Notes under the pieces: generated by a model
The model's database searches: none
What the model was told of the DNA's origin: nothing
What the model saw: the letters and a program-made list of their open reading frames with translations, nothing else
Origin: Olleya sp. Bg11-27
GTDB lineage: Bacteria > Bacteroidota > Bacteroidia > Flavobacteriales > Flavobacteriaceae
NCBI RefSeq assembly: GCF_002831645.1
Contig: NZ_CP025117.1
Span: 496,001-560,000, forward strand
Direction: 5' to 3'
Length of the DNA stretch: 64,000 nt
Part shown: positions 35,988-44,259 of the stretch, piece by piece
How the letters are laid out: each line of letters opens with the position of its first letter
Position numbering within the stretch: the first letter of the stretch is position 1
Position numbers and translations under genes: made by a program

Positions 35988-36734
35988 TTAAATAAACCCA
36001 GCCTTAGAGATTTGAGATTGTAGTGCAAAAAAAGCACGTTTAGACGCTTTTTCTTCTGCTTTCTTTTTAGAAGTGGCTCTAGCTTTAGCTATGACTTTTT
36101 TATCAATAGATAATTTGACAGAAAAATGTTTGACATCATCATTACCAGTATCCTCATAGACATTGTAATCAAAAATCTTTTTTTCTTTTTGACACCATTC
36201 TATTAATAAACTTTTATAACTAATGACCTTACCTTCTAGAGTTTCGATATCAACGTAAGGACCGATAACGCGTTTTTGTATAAATTTTTCAACATATTTA
36301 TAACCTTTATCTAAATAAATGGCTCCAATAAGCGCTTCAAATAAATTACCATGGATATTATCTCCAAATTGTCCTTTAGGTATTTTGCTTTCTACTAAAT
36401 TAATTAGACCTAAGTCTTTTCCTAATTCGTTTAAATGCTCTCTACTTACAATTTTAGAGCGCATTTTAGTTAAATAGCCTTCATCTCCTCCTGGAACTTC
36501 CAAATAAAGATGATTTGCGATGACTGAACTAAGCATTGCATCGCCTAAAAATTCTAAGCGTTCGTAATTAATGATGTTCCCTTTTTCATCTTTGATGTTC
36601 ATTGAACGATGCGTAAAGGCGGTCTGGTAATACCTTAAAGTTTTAGGCTTAAATTTTAAAATTTTAGAAATAGCCATAAAAAAATTCCCATCTTGATTAG
36701 ATTGGGAATTAAATATGTTACGAATTCTTTTCAT
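35988..36734 (-). CDS. rnc: Ribonuclease III
   Basis: A 248-residue double-strand-specific endoribonuclease for rRNA and mRNA processing. The signature ERLEFLGDAML and the second acidic site in NLFEALIGAIYLDKG mark the catalytic domain (about residues 25-160). A double-stranded RNA binding domain follows, ending KKKAEEKASKRAFFAL. It is the last gene of the acpP-fabF-rnc operon, 8 bases after fabF. Confidence 0.96.
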   Translation of the reverse strand: MKRIRNIFNSQSNQDGNFFMAISKILKFKPKTLRYYQTAFTHRSMNIKDEKGNIINYERLEFLGDAMLSSVIANHLYLEVPGGDEGYLTKMRSKIVSREHLNELGKDLGLINLVESKIPKGQFGDNIHGNLFEALIGAIYLDKGYKYVEKFIQKRVIGPYVDIETLEGKVISYKSLLIEWCQKEKKIFDYNVYEDTGNDDVKHFSVKLSIDKKVIAKARATSKKKAEEKASKRAFFALQSQISKAGFI

Positions 36735-36742
36735 TCAGAAAC

Positions 36743-37993
36743 TTAATCTAGTTTTTTAAACAATACACAAGCATTGTGACCTCCAAATCCAAAAGTATTG
36801 CTCATAGCAACGTTAATCTCTCTTTTTTGTGGTGTATTAAGTGTTAAGTTTAATTCAGAATCTATATTCGGATCTGCTGTCGTATGATTTATTGTTGGTG
36901 GCACGATACTATGTTGCATTGCTAAAATGGCAGCAATAGACTCAATAGCTCCGGCAGCACCTAACAAGTGACCAGTCATTGACTTAGTAGAATTTATATT
37001 GATGTTTTTAGCATGATCGCCAAAAACTTCTTTGATTGCTTTTAACTCGGCAACATCACCTAATGGTGTAGATGTCCCGTGTGTATTGATGTGATCTACA
37101 TCTTCTGGTTTTAAACCAGCATTTTCTAAACAGTTTTTCATAACTGCTATCACCCCAATTCCTTCCGGATGTGGTGCTGTCATATGATAAGCATCAGAAG
37201 ACATTCCGCCTCCTAAAACCTCTGCATATATTTTTGCTCCTCTTGCTTTTGCGTGCTCATATTCTTCTAGAACAATTGCTCCTGCTCCCTCTCCTAAAAC
37301 AAAACCATCACGAGTTACATCAAAAGGTCTTGATGCCGTTTGTGGGCTTTCGTTTCTAGTTGACAAAGCATGCATAGCATTAAATCCTCCCATTCCTGCA
37401 ATAGTAACCGCAGCTTCACTACCTCCTGTTACAATAACATCACACTGTCCTAAACGGATATAGTTTAAGGCATCAATCATTGCATTAGCAGAAGATGCAC
37501 AAGCAGATACTGTTGTGTAATTTGGACCCATAAAACCATTCTTTATAGAAATGTTTCCGGGTGCAATGTCTGCAATCATTTTAGGAATAAAAAAGGGATT
37601 AAATCTCGGTGTACCATCACCCGCAGCGAAGTTTAAAACTTCGTTTTGAAATGTTTCTAGTCCACCAATACCTGCTCCCCAGATAACGCCAACTCTAAGT
37701 TTGTTAACGGTATCTAAATCTAGTTTAGAGTCCGCAATAGCCTCATCAGATGCGACCATTGCGTACTGCGTAAACCTGTCCATTTTTCGGGCCTCTTTTC
37801 TGTCAAGAAAATCAGTAGCCACGAAGTTTTTTAACTCGCAAGCAAAGTTTGTCTTGAACTTTTCAGCATCAAAATATGTAATAGGTGCTGCACCACTTTT
37901 ACCACTAATTAGACCAGTCCAATACTCATCTATAGTGTTTCCAATTGGTGTCAACGCTCCTAATCCTGTAACTACTACTCGCTTAAGTTCCAT
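36743..37993 (-). CDS. fabF: Beta-ketoacyl-ACP synthase II
   Basis: A 416-residue condensing enzyme of fatty acid elongation. The Cys-His-His triad is readable: Cys165 in TVSACASSAN, His305 in NTHGTSTPLGD, His342 in MTGHLLGAAG. Length and N-terminus (KRVVVTGLGALTPIGN) are canonical. It follows acpP by 11 bases and precedes rnc. Confidence 0.97.
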   Translation of the reverse strand: MELKRVVVTGLGALTPIGNTIDEYWTGLISGKSGAAPITYFDAEKFKTNFACELKNFVATDFLDRKEARKMDRFTQYAMVASDEAIADSKLDLDTVNKLRVGVIWGAGIGGLETFQNEVLNFAAGDGTPRFNPFFIPKMIADIAPGNISIKNGFMGPNYTTVSACASSANAMIDALNYIRLGQCDVIVTGGSEAAVTIAGMGGFNAMHALSTRNESPQTASRPFDVTRDGFVLGEGAGAIVLEEYEHAKARGAKIYAEVLGGGMSSDAYHMTAPHPEGIGVIAVMKNCLENAGLKPEDVDHINTHGTSTPLGDVAELKAIKEVFGDHAKNININSTKSMTGHLLGAAGAIESIAAILAMQHSIVPPTINHTTADPNIDSELNLTLNTPQKREINVAMSNTFGFGGHNACVLFKKLD

Positions 37994-38004
37994 AAATATT
38001 GTGC

Positions 38005-38238
38005 TTATTTAGCAGCTTCAATATAAGATACAGCCTGACCTACTGTTGCAATGTTCTCTGCTTGGTCATCTGGAATCTGGATATCGAATTCTTTTTCAAA
38101 TTCCATGATTAATTCTACAGTATCTAATGAATCTGCTCCTAAGTCGTTCGTGAAGCTAGCTTCAGTTACAACTTCGTTTTCATCAACACCTAATTTGTCT
38201 ACGATAATCGCTTTTACTCTTGATGCAATGTCTGACAT
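38005..38238 (-). CDS. acpP: Acyl carrier protein
   Basis: A 77-residue acidic carrier protein with the phosphopantetheine attachment Ser37 in [12 protein letters not shown]. It is the first gene of the acpP-fabF-rnc operon, with a TATTTTTG box 30-40 bases upstream. Confidence 0.97.
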   Translation of the reverse strand: MSDIASRVKAIIVDKLGVDENEVVTEASFTNDLGADSLDTVELIMEFEKEFDIQIPDDQAENIATVGQAVSYIEAAK

Positions 38239-38269
38239 AATTTTAATTTTTTTAGTTTTAATTAAGGGG

Positions 38270-38277
38270 CAAAAATA
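38270..38277 (-). promoter_or_regulatory. Promoter -7 box of the acpP-fabF-rnc operon
   Basis: TATTTTTG followed by CCCC on the minus strand fits TANNTTTG, 31 bases upstream of the acpP ATG. The -33 region is weak. Confidence 0.5.
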
Positions 38278-38420
38278 AAAAACTTTATTTTAAAACACAC
38301 GTTTACTTTAAAAATGTGCTACGAATTTAATTATTTAAATTGAAGAATTTCAATTTTAGCCCGTAATTGTTAATAATTATTGCTTTTTTTGTTTGAAGAA
38401 TTTAACATTGAAAATAGAAA

Positions 38421-38984
38421 ATGAAACGTGTAGTAATTTTTGCGTCCGGTAGCGGAAGTAATGCTGAAAATTTAATAAGGTTTTTTCAAAATAGAGACAA
38501 TGCGTCTGTTATTCAGGTATTAACTAACAATCCCCATGCCAAAGTGCTAGAGCGTTGTAAAAAACTAAAAGTTAGTGCCTTATCCTTCAACAAAACAGCA
38601 CTAACTGATACTGATGACGTCCTAAACATTCTTAAATCAAACCAACCAGATCTAATTGTTCTTGCTGGTTTTTTATGGAAATTTCCTGAAAAGATATTAA
38701 AAGCGTTCCCTAACAAAGTTATAAATGTGCATCCTGCTTTATTACCAAAATTTGGAGGAAAGGGCATGTACGGCATGCACGTACACGAGTCTGTTGTCGC
38801 TAATAAAGAAAATGAAACAGGTATAACAATTCATTATGTAAACGAACATTATGATGAAGGCGCCATCATTTTTCAAGCAAAATGTGAGGTTTTAGCTTCA
38901 GATACCGCCTTGGACGTCGCAGAAAAGATTCATGAATTGGAAATGGAGCACTTCCCATTAATAGTCGATAAATTATTAAATTAG
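38421..38984 (+). CDS. purN: Phosphoribosylglycinamide formyltransferase
   Basis: A 187-residue enzyme that formylates GAR in purine synthesis using 10-formyl-tetrahydrofolate. Visible features are the phosphate loop FASGSGSNAENL, the catalytic His in NVHPALLPKFGGKGMYG, and the Asp of NEHYDEGAIIFQ. The length fits PurN. It is divergent from acpP and lies upstream of the RNase H gene, in the same neighbourhood as purF. Confidence 0.95.
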   Translation: MKRVVIFASGSGSNAENLIRFFQNRDNASVIQVLTNNPHAKVLERCKKLKVSALSFNKTALTDTDDVLNILKSNQPDLIVLAGFLWKFPEKILKAFPNKVINVHPALLPKFGGKGMYGMHVHESVVANKENETGITIHYVNEHYDEGAIIFQAKCEVLASDTALDVAEKIHELEMEHFPLIVDKLLN

Positions 38985-39065
38985 CATACCTAATCCTGCT
39001 ATAAGGACTGTACATATATAGCAAAGTGGAGTTTCACCATCTCAGAAAAGATAAAATAATACGAT

Positions 39066-39082
39066 TTTCGCTTAAGCGGAAA
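39066..39082. repeat. Palindromic repeat TTTCGCTTAAGCGGAAA
   Basis: The exact reverse complement of the 17-base palindrome at 6953-6969; it ends 8 bases before the RNase H start codon. Confidence 0.7.
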
Positions 39083-39090
39083 TAAAAGAA

Positions 39091-39732
39091 ATGGGTAAAA
39101 AAAAGAAAAAATACTACACCGTTTGGCAAGGACACCACAAAGGCGTTTTTGAATCTTGGAATGATTGCAAAGCGCAAATCAAAGATTATCAAGGTGCCCA
39201 ATACAAATCATTTGCCACCTTTGATGCTGCCAAAGAAGCTTTAAAAGGCAACTACTTTGACTATATTGGAAAAAAGAAAGGATTTACCAGCGAGTTAAGC
39301 CATGAACAACTTAAAAAAATTGGTCGTCCTAATTACAATTCTATATCCGTGGATGCAGCCTCTTCCGGTAATCCTGGAATAATGGAATATCGTGGTGTAG
39401 AAACAAAATCTAAAAAACAACTATTTAAACAAGGCCCTTTTGCTGAAGGCACCAATAATATTGGCGAATTTTTGGCTTTAGTGCATGGTTTAAGCTTTTT
39501 AAAAAAACACAATAGCGACTTACTTATCTACACAGACTCTAAAACTGCTATGAGTTGGGTCCGCAAAAAAACATGTAATTCTAAACTAGAACGTAACGCA
39601 AAAAACAAACCGGTCTACGATTTGGTTGACCGTGCCGTTAATTGGTTAAAAGAAAACGATTATAAAACCACTATCGTTAAATGGGAAACCAAAGCTTGGG
39701 GAGAAATACCTGCAGATTTTGGTCGTAAATAA
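39091..39732 (+). CDS. Ribonuclease H with N-terminal viroplasmin domain
   Basis: A 213-residue protein. An N-terminal viroplasmin/RNase H1 hybrid-binding domain (about residues 4-50, YYTVWQGHHKGVFESWNDC) is followed by an RNase H fold with catalytic acids in SVDAASSGNPG, NNIGEFLAL and IYTDSKTAMSW. It should degrade RNA in RNA:DNA hybrids. Its last 15 codons including the stop are the left copy of a 45-base direct repeat whose second copy lies 4.4 kb downstream, so this 3' end has served as an integration site that leaves the protein unchanged. Confidence 0.92.
   Translation: MGKKKKKYYTVWQGHHKGVFESWNDCKAQIKDYQGAQYKSFATFDAAKEALKGNYFDYIGKKKGFTSELSHEQLKKIGRPNYNSISVDAASSGNPGIMEYRGVETKSKKQLFKQGPFAEGTNNIGEFLALVHGLSFLKKHNSDLLIYTDSKTAMSWVRKKTCNSKLERNAKNKPVYDLVDRAVNWLKENDYKTTIVKWETKAWGEIPADFGRK
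39688..39732 (+). repeat. Left direct repeat (att-like), 45 bases
   Basis: The last 45 bases of the RNase H gene, running from ACCAAAGCTTGGGG to CGTAAATAA. They are identical to 44137-44181. A short dyad, ACCAAA near one end and TTTGGT near the other, lies within it. Confidence 0.9.
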
Positions 39733-39738
39733 AAGATG

Positions 39739-40104
39739 TTAACTTTCTAATTGTCCAATTTTTGCTTTAAGCTCATTTATTAAAACATTTTGTTCCAGCA
39801 ACCTGATCTCAAACTGTTCAATTAGCTTTTCAGATAGCTGGTTAATTGTACCGCTATTGTATAATGCACCATTATTAGTGTTTATGGTATCTACTTTTAT
39901 ATTGTCTTGCTTTATGATGTCTTCGGGTTTTATTTCAAAATATTGGCCAATAGCCAATAAATGCGTTGCCCAAGAGTTACTATTACCACCTTCAATTCTG
40001 GCATAAGCAGACTGAGATATTTTTAAAACCTCTGCTAAATCCTCTTGCGTCTTACCTTTGTCCAATCTTAGACGTCTAATTCTTTCACCAATAACTGTAT
40101 TCAT
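39739..40104 (-). CDS. XRE-family HTH transcriptional regulator
   Basis: A 121-residue DNA-binding protein: an HTH_3 domain at about residues 4-60 (GERIRRLRLDKGKTQEDLAEVLKIS then QSAYARIEGG) and a C-terminal helix likely to form a coiled coil for dimerisation (SEKLIEQFEIRLLEQ). It is divergent from the secreted-protein operon and probably controls it and itself; an ACCCT-N5-AGGGT dyad lies in the shared 172-base region. Its stop lies 6 bases from the left repeat, so it is the first gene of the island. Confidence 0.88.
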   Translation of the reverse strand: MNTVIGERIRRLRLDKGKTQEDLAEVLKISQSAYARIEGGNSNSWATHLLAIGQYFEIKPEDIIKQDNIKVDTINTNNGALYNSGTINQLSEKLIEQFEIRLLEQNVLINELKAKIGQLES

Positions 40105-40147
40105 TAAAATATTAGATTTTACATAAATGTATTAAAATAATACTTAT

Positions 40148-40162
40148 ACCCTAAAGAAGGGT
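40148..40162. promoter_or_regulatory. Candidate operator ACCCT-N5-AGGGT
   Basis: A perfect 5-base dyad with a 5-base spacer in the intergenic region between the XRE gene and the divergent operon. Spacing fits a small HTH dimer site. Proposed by position only. Confidence 0.4.
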
Positions 40163-40210
40163 TAAATTATTCTATTTTCGGTTTTGAAACATTAAAATTA
40201 CTCAATAAAT

Positions 40211-40238
40211 TTGAAAGAGCTTAATACAAATAACTTTG
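40211..40238 (+). promoter_or_regulatory. Promoter of the secreted-protein operon
   Basis: TTG at 40211-40213, 17 bases, then TAACTTTG at 40231-40238: a full match to the Bacteroidota consensus TTG-N17-20-TANNTTTG, 38 bases before the start codon. Confidence 0.75.
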
Positions 40239-40276
40239 CGCAAGGTTAAAATTTATTAATTTTAAAACTAAACATT

Positions 40277-40570
40277 ATGAAAAAAACGTTAATTATTTTA
40301 GCATTAACTTTATGCGGCACAAATTTTGCCAAAAACTCAGTTGAATTAGAAAACGAATTACCTCTAGATTCTAAATTTAGCATAGAAACTACTTTCAATT
40401 CTAATGATGATTCATGTACTAGATCTTGTTATGCAACTGCAACAAACACCGAAACAGGAGAGACTTATTCAATTTCAGGACTGTCTACTTCAGGAGACTG
40501 CTTTACTGCAGCAGGGAACTGCATCGCCAAACTAAGAATCAGAGTACAAGCTTTTATAGCTGCTAATTAA
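40277..40570 (+). CDS. Small secreted four-cysteine protein
   Basis: I do not recognise this 97-residue protein. The N-terminus is a clear signal peptide (MKKTLIILALTLCGTNFA, cleavage predicted before KNS). The mature part of about 79 residues is rich in Ser and Thr and has four Cys: two in CTRSC, one in GDCF and one in GNCIAK, able to form two disulfides. It has the strongest promoter of the island and is followed by a long hairpin that could keep its expression above that of the next two genes. A secreted effector, toxin or ligand is possible; there is no direct evidence for any. Confidence 0.7.
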   Translation: MKKTLIILALTLCGTNFAKNSVELENELPLDSKFSIETTFNSNDDSCTRSCYATATNTETGETYSISGLSTSGDCFTAAGNCIAKLRIRVQAFIAAN

Positions 40571-40581
40571 CCTCAATACAA

Positions 40582-40615
40582 AACTTTAGGTTTGTTTTTA
40601 AACAGACCTAAAGTT
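40582..40615 (+). other. Intercistronic hairpin after the secreted-protein gene
   Basis: AACTTTAGGT pairs with ACCTAAAGTT, extended by a T-G wobble and TGTTT/AAACA, giving a stem of up to 16 pairs. There is no T tract after it, so it probably acts as an attenuator or an mRNA 3'-end stabiliser between the first and second gene. Confidence 0.6.
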
Positions 40616-40621
40616 AATTAA

Positions 40622-40637
40622 ATTAATTAATTAATTA
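40622..40637 (+). repeat. (ATTA)4 tetranucleotide repeat at the GLPGLI start codon
   Basis: Four tandem ATTA units whose last A is the first base of the ATG. Copy-number change would alter leader length but not the frame. Confidence 0.5.
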
Positions 40638-41464
40638 TGTTAAAAAAAATACTATTTGCATTTTTACTATTCCAATCTTTATTTAGCTATGCTCAAAAAG
40701 ATTCTACACGGATCTTTGAAATAGAATTTATTAGAATGCTGACCCCTCAAAATTCTACAAAAACAATTACTTCAAATTATAAACTAAAAGTTTTCACAGA
40801 GCATAACATTTCAGTTTTCGCAAATAACAATGCAACTAATTTTTCAAACAACTTAATAAACGATGATGATGATGATGCTGTTTTTTACTTCGACCCAAAA
40901 GGTAAAAACATAAGTTTAGTTTATAAAAATTATTCTAAAAACAAGCTTTTATCAAAGGGAAGTATCGCATTTAAAGATTTTACAATAAAAGACTCCCTGA
41001 CAATTTTTAACTGGAATATAACCGAAGAAACTAAAAAAAATCTGGGCTTCAATTGTCAATTAGCAGAAACAACCTTTAGAGGAAGAAACTATAGAGCTTG
41101 GTTTAGCTCAGAATTACCAATTGGAGGACCATGGAAATATGACGGCTTACCAGGAATGATTTTACAGATAGAAACACAAGAGCCTTTTATTAGCTTTAAA
41201 GCATCACAAATCAAAAGCCATAAAATAAAATTACATAACACAAAAAACCCTTTTGAAAACGATAAGTTTGTAACCTGGCAACAATTTAAAGATTTATATA
41301 AAAAAAAGGCCATAGCGCTTAGTAAATACACTACTGAATCTGACTTCACAACTAGCGTCATATCACCGCGTATGGGGATAGAACGTTACATTGAGGAAAA
41401 CGACAAAGATTACACAGCTGATAAAGATTTTGAAAAACTACGCGAGTCTCAAAATGAAAATTAA
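40637..41464 (+). CDS. GLPGLI family protein
   Basis: A 275-residue secreted protein: signal peptide to LFSYAQ, then the hallmark segment GPWKYDGLPGMILQIE (about residues 171-186), a variant of the GLPGLI motif that names this Bacteroidota family. Function of the family is unknown. Members often precede a TonB-receptor-like outer-membrane protein, as here, where the next gene starts inside its last codons (11-base overlap). It is the second gene of the island operon. Confidence 0.85.
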   Translation: MLKKILFAFLLFQSLFSYAQKDSTRIFEIEFIRMLTPQNSTKTITSNYKLKVFTEHNISVFANNNATNFSNNLINDDDDDAVFYFDPKGKNISLVYKNYSKNKLLSKGSIAFKDFTIKDSLTIFNWNITEETKKNLGFNCQLAETTFRGRNYRAWFSSELPIGGPWKYDGLPGMILQIETQEPFISFKASQIKSHKIKLHNTKNPFENDKFVTWQQFKDLYKKKAIALSKYTTESDFTTSVISPRMGIERYIEENDKDYTADKDFEKLRESQNEN

Positions 41465-44130
41465 CTTATATACTAGGTTAATAATAATTTTATTCTTTTG
41501 TATTGTTAATAATACTTATTCCCAGATCTTAAAAGGAACTATTAAAGACAAGAACAACAACCCTTTAAGCGCAAAACTGTTAGTAAAAAAAGCTTCAAAG
41601 CCCGATATAATCTCCGAATTCCACCTTATAAAAAAAAGGTGATTTTTCTTACACCTTAAAAAAAACATACTCTGAGGACCTTATTTTTGAAATACTCGTA
41701 ATTGGCTACGTCACATACTCTGAAAAGATTACTATCAAAGAGTCTAACGATGTTTTTGAACGAAGTATTTATATGATCAAAGAGGAAACTAACAATTTAG
41801 ACGAAGTATTTATAATAGGAAAAAAAGCCCCATTTAAAATAAAAAAGGACACCGTACAATATAACATCAACTCTTACAAGGATGGTACAGAACGAAAACT
41901 TCAAGACATTTTAAAAAAGCTACCAGGTATTGAGGTAAATGAAACTTCTGGTTTAATTAAATATAACGGAAAACTAATTGAAACAGTCACCTTAGAAGGA
42001 GATAATCTTTTTGGTCACAATTACACTTTAGGCACAAAAAACATTAATGTTGATATGGTCGAAGAGGTAGAAGCTATAGAAAATTATTCTAATAACACCC
42101 TGTTAAAAGGCTTAGACCAAGACGGAAAGGTAGCATTAAACTTAAAGCTAAAGAAAAACAGAACAGACATCTCTGGTAATTTAGAATTGGGACTTGGTGA
42201 TTTTAAAGACTCAAGTAAAATCGCAAACAACTCTTCTTTAAATTTATTAGGAATAAATAAATTTTACAAATCGTTTGGTACCGTTTCACTTAATAACGTC
42301 GGTTTAAACAATTCTCCTTTTAATTTTTCTTCCCAAGCTAGCAATATGGAAATCTTACAAGAATTAGACTATTTCTCAGAAAAAATCATACCAGAAGTTT
42401 CTATTTTAAATGTATTAGGAGAAAAAAGAGCAAATATTAACAATCAACTATTTAGTAGCTACAATAGTATTTTCAATTTAAACAAAAAATTAAAAGCAAA
42501 AGTGAATTTATATTATATCCAAGACAAAATAAAAACTATTCAACTTTCTAAAAGTAACTTTACTTTTAATAATGAGGTATTTAATACTTTTGACAATACA
42601 AATACATCAAAAAAACCAATACAATACAGAGGTGATTTAGAACTAAAATATTTTAATTCTAAATCGTCTCTTTTGCGATACACAATAAGTGCTAGAGATG
42701 AAAACATTCAAACTGCATCATCAATTACGTCTAACCAAAACACAAATTTCAACACTAATCTTAACTCAGAAAACACTTTTTTAAAACAACATATAAACTA
42801 CACTAAAAGAATATCAAAACAAAAAGCCTTACAGATCGATTTGCATTTTTCAACAAATGACTTAAATCAGGAATACAACATAAATCCGTCTTTTTTAAAC
42901 ACAAATAGTAATACTTATGACAATCAAAACAACAATCAGAAAAAAAATGTGTTTGAGTTAAAATCAACTTTTTTAGGCATCATAAAAAATAACAAATACC
43001 GTTTTTCTACGGGAGTAAAATCTGATAAACAAACATTTAACTCCGACCTTATTAATCTATCGGAAGACAACTCTACTCTTTTTAATAACGCCGACAATAA
43101 TTTATATTACTCAAAAAAAACAACTTATGCAACAGGGTCTTACAATTGGAATCTAGGTAAATTAAAATTAACCCCAAATGTTTCATTACGACTAATTAAT
43201 CAAAAATTGAATAATCATATTTTAGACGACAATCAAACATATAATATTTTAGTTTTTGAACCCTCTCTGACTCTTTTTTACAAGATTAACTCCGTTTCTT
43301 TTTTATCCAGTAATTTAGGCCTTAATAAAAACACTAACCCAATTCAATATTTATACACAGGAAACATATTAATAAATAACAGAACACTACTTAGCAACAT
43401 ACCTAACCTTACACTGCAAAAAAACCAATCTTACAGTCTTGCTTATAATAAGAATGACCTTTTTAATCAATCACAAATTATGCTTGGAGTAAATTACATA
43501 AAACAAGAAGGTGATTTTTTCTCAAATACAATTATTACTCCCAATTCAAATACAGTTAACTTTTTCTTTCTACCTGAAGCGACAGAAAGCACCAATTTTA
43601 ATTTTAGTTATTCAAAATTTATCTCCGCTTTAAATACCAACCTCAAACTAAGCACATTTCACTCAATTTTTAAATACAAAAATATAGTTAATAATTCTCA
43701 ATTAAGAAATAATACAACTAATCAAACTAAGAGTCAATTATTTTTAAAAACAGCTTTTTCTACACAACTAAATTTTGAAAATGAAACCACTCACGACTAC
43801 AGTAAAACATTAAGCGAACTTACATTCACGAATAGTGCATTTCAAAATAATTTTAAGATAATTTACAAACCATCAAAGCAAATATATGGCACTTTAACTG
43901 CAAACTTTTTTATACCCAATTTAAAGAAAAGATCAGATAGCTTCACTTTTATAGATACAGAAATCTGGTATAAACCAAAAAACAAAAATTGGCAATTAAG
44001 CATTTCTGCTTCCAATCTAACTAATGAGAACAGTTTTTTACAAATTCAAAACAATGATGTTTCTATCAACACATTTAGTAGTGACTTATTAAGTCGTTCT
44101 CTCTTATTAAAATTTAATCACAATTTTTAA
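41454..44130 (+). pseudogene. TonB-receptor-like outer-membrane protein, frameshifted at an A8 tract
   Basis: Two frames join into one protein of about 891 residues. Part one has a signal peptide (to TYSQ) and the start of a carboxypeptidase-regulatory-like domain (GTIKDKNNNPLSAKLLVKK). At 41630-41637 a run of eight A shifts the frame and a TGA follows at once. One A fewer would read on as HLIKKGDFSYTLKKTYSEDL and into a plug domain (LQDILKKLPGIEVNE) and a long beta-barrel. No other lesion is seen over 2.5 kb, so this is either a very recent mutation, a phase-variable switch, transcript slippage or an assembly error. The likely intact role is outer-membrane import, export or surface display, without a recognised substrate. 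Confidence 0.8.
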
Positions 44131-44136
44131 AACCAC

Positions 44137-44181
44137 ACCAAAGCTTGGGGAGAAATACCTGCAGATTTTGGTCGTAAATAA
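44137..44181 (+). repeat. Right direct repeat (att-like), 45 bases
   Basis: An exact second copy of the last 45 bases of the RNase H gene, here without any coding context, 6 bases after the receptor gene's stop codon. It marks the right end of the island. Confidence 0.9.
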
Positions 44182-44230
44182 TTAGCGTTTCTTTCAATAG
44201 ATTCCACTTTTTTACAGAATATATTTTACG

Positions 44231-44238
44231 TAAGTTTG
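44231..44238 (+). promoter_or_regulatory. Promoter -7 box of the PfkB kinase gene
   Basis: TAAGTTTG matches TANNTTTG, 22 bases before the ATG and outside the island, so it is the native promoter. No clear -33 element. Confidence 0.45.
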
Positions 44239-44259
44239 CACTAAATTTTAAAGCCATTT

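Larger units (their letters stand above)
39733..44181. mobile_element. 4.4-kb genomic island inserted at the RNase H 3' end
   Basis: The segment between the two 45-base direct repeats (counting one copy, 4,449 bases) holds an XRE regulator, a small secreted protein, a GLPGLI protein and a frameshifted TonB-receptor-like protein. The cargo fits tightly: 6 bases separate each end gene from its repeat. No integrase, transposase or relaxase is present. Its proteins are more Lys/Asn-rich and the DNA more A-rich than the flanking purN, PfkB and purF genes (by eye). The arrangement implies recombination of a circular or linear donor with the RNase H 3' end by an enzyme supplied in trans, or by homologous recombination over the 45 bases. 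Confidence 0.8.

Noticed and set aside
41391-41642. A separate small 83-residue gene before the receptor
   Set aside because: From the internal ATG at 41454 it is simply the 5' part of the receptor gene, cut off by the A8 frameshift; the part before that overlaps the GLPGLI gene.
39688-44181. Composite transposon explanation for the direct repeats
   Set aside because: The repeats are the host gene 3' end, carry no terminal inverted ends or transposase, and are far longer than a target-site duplication.
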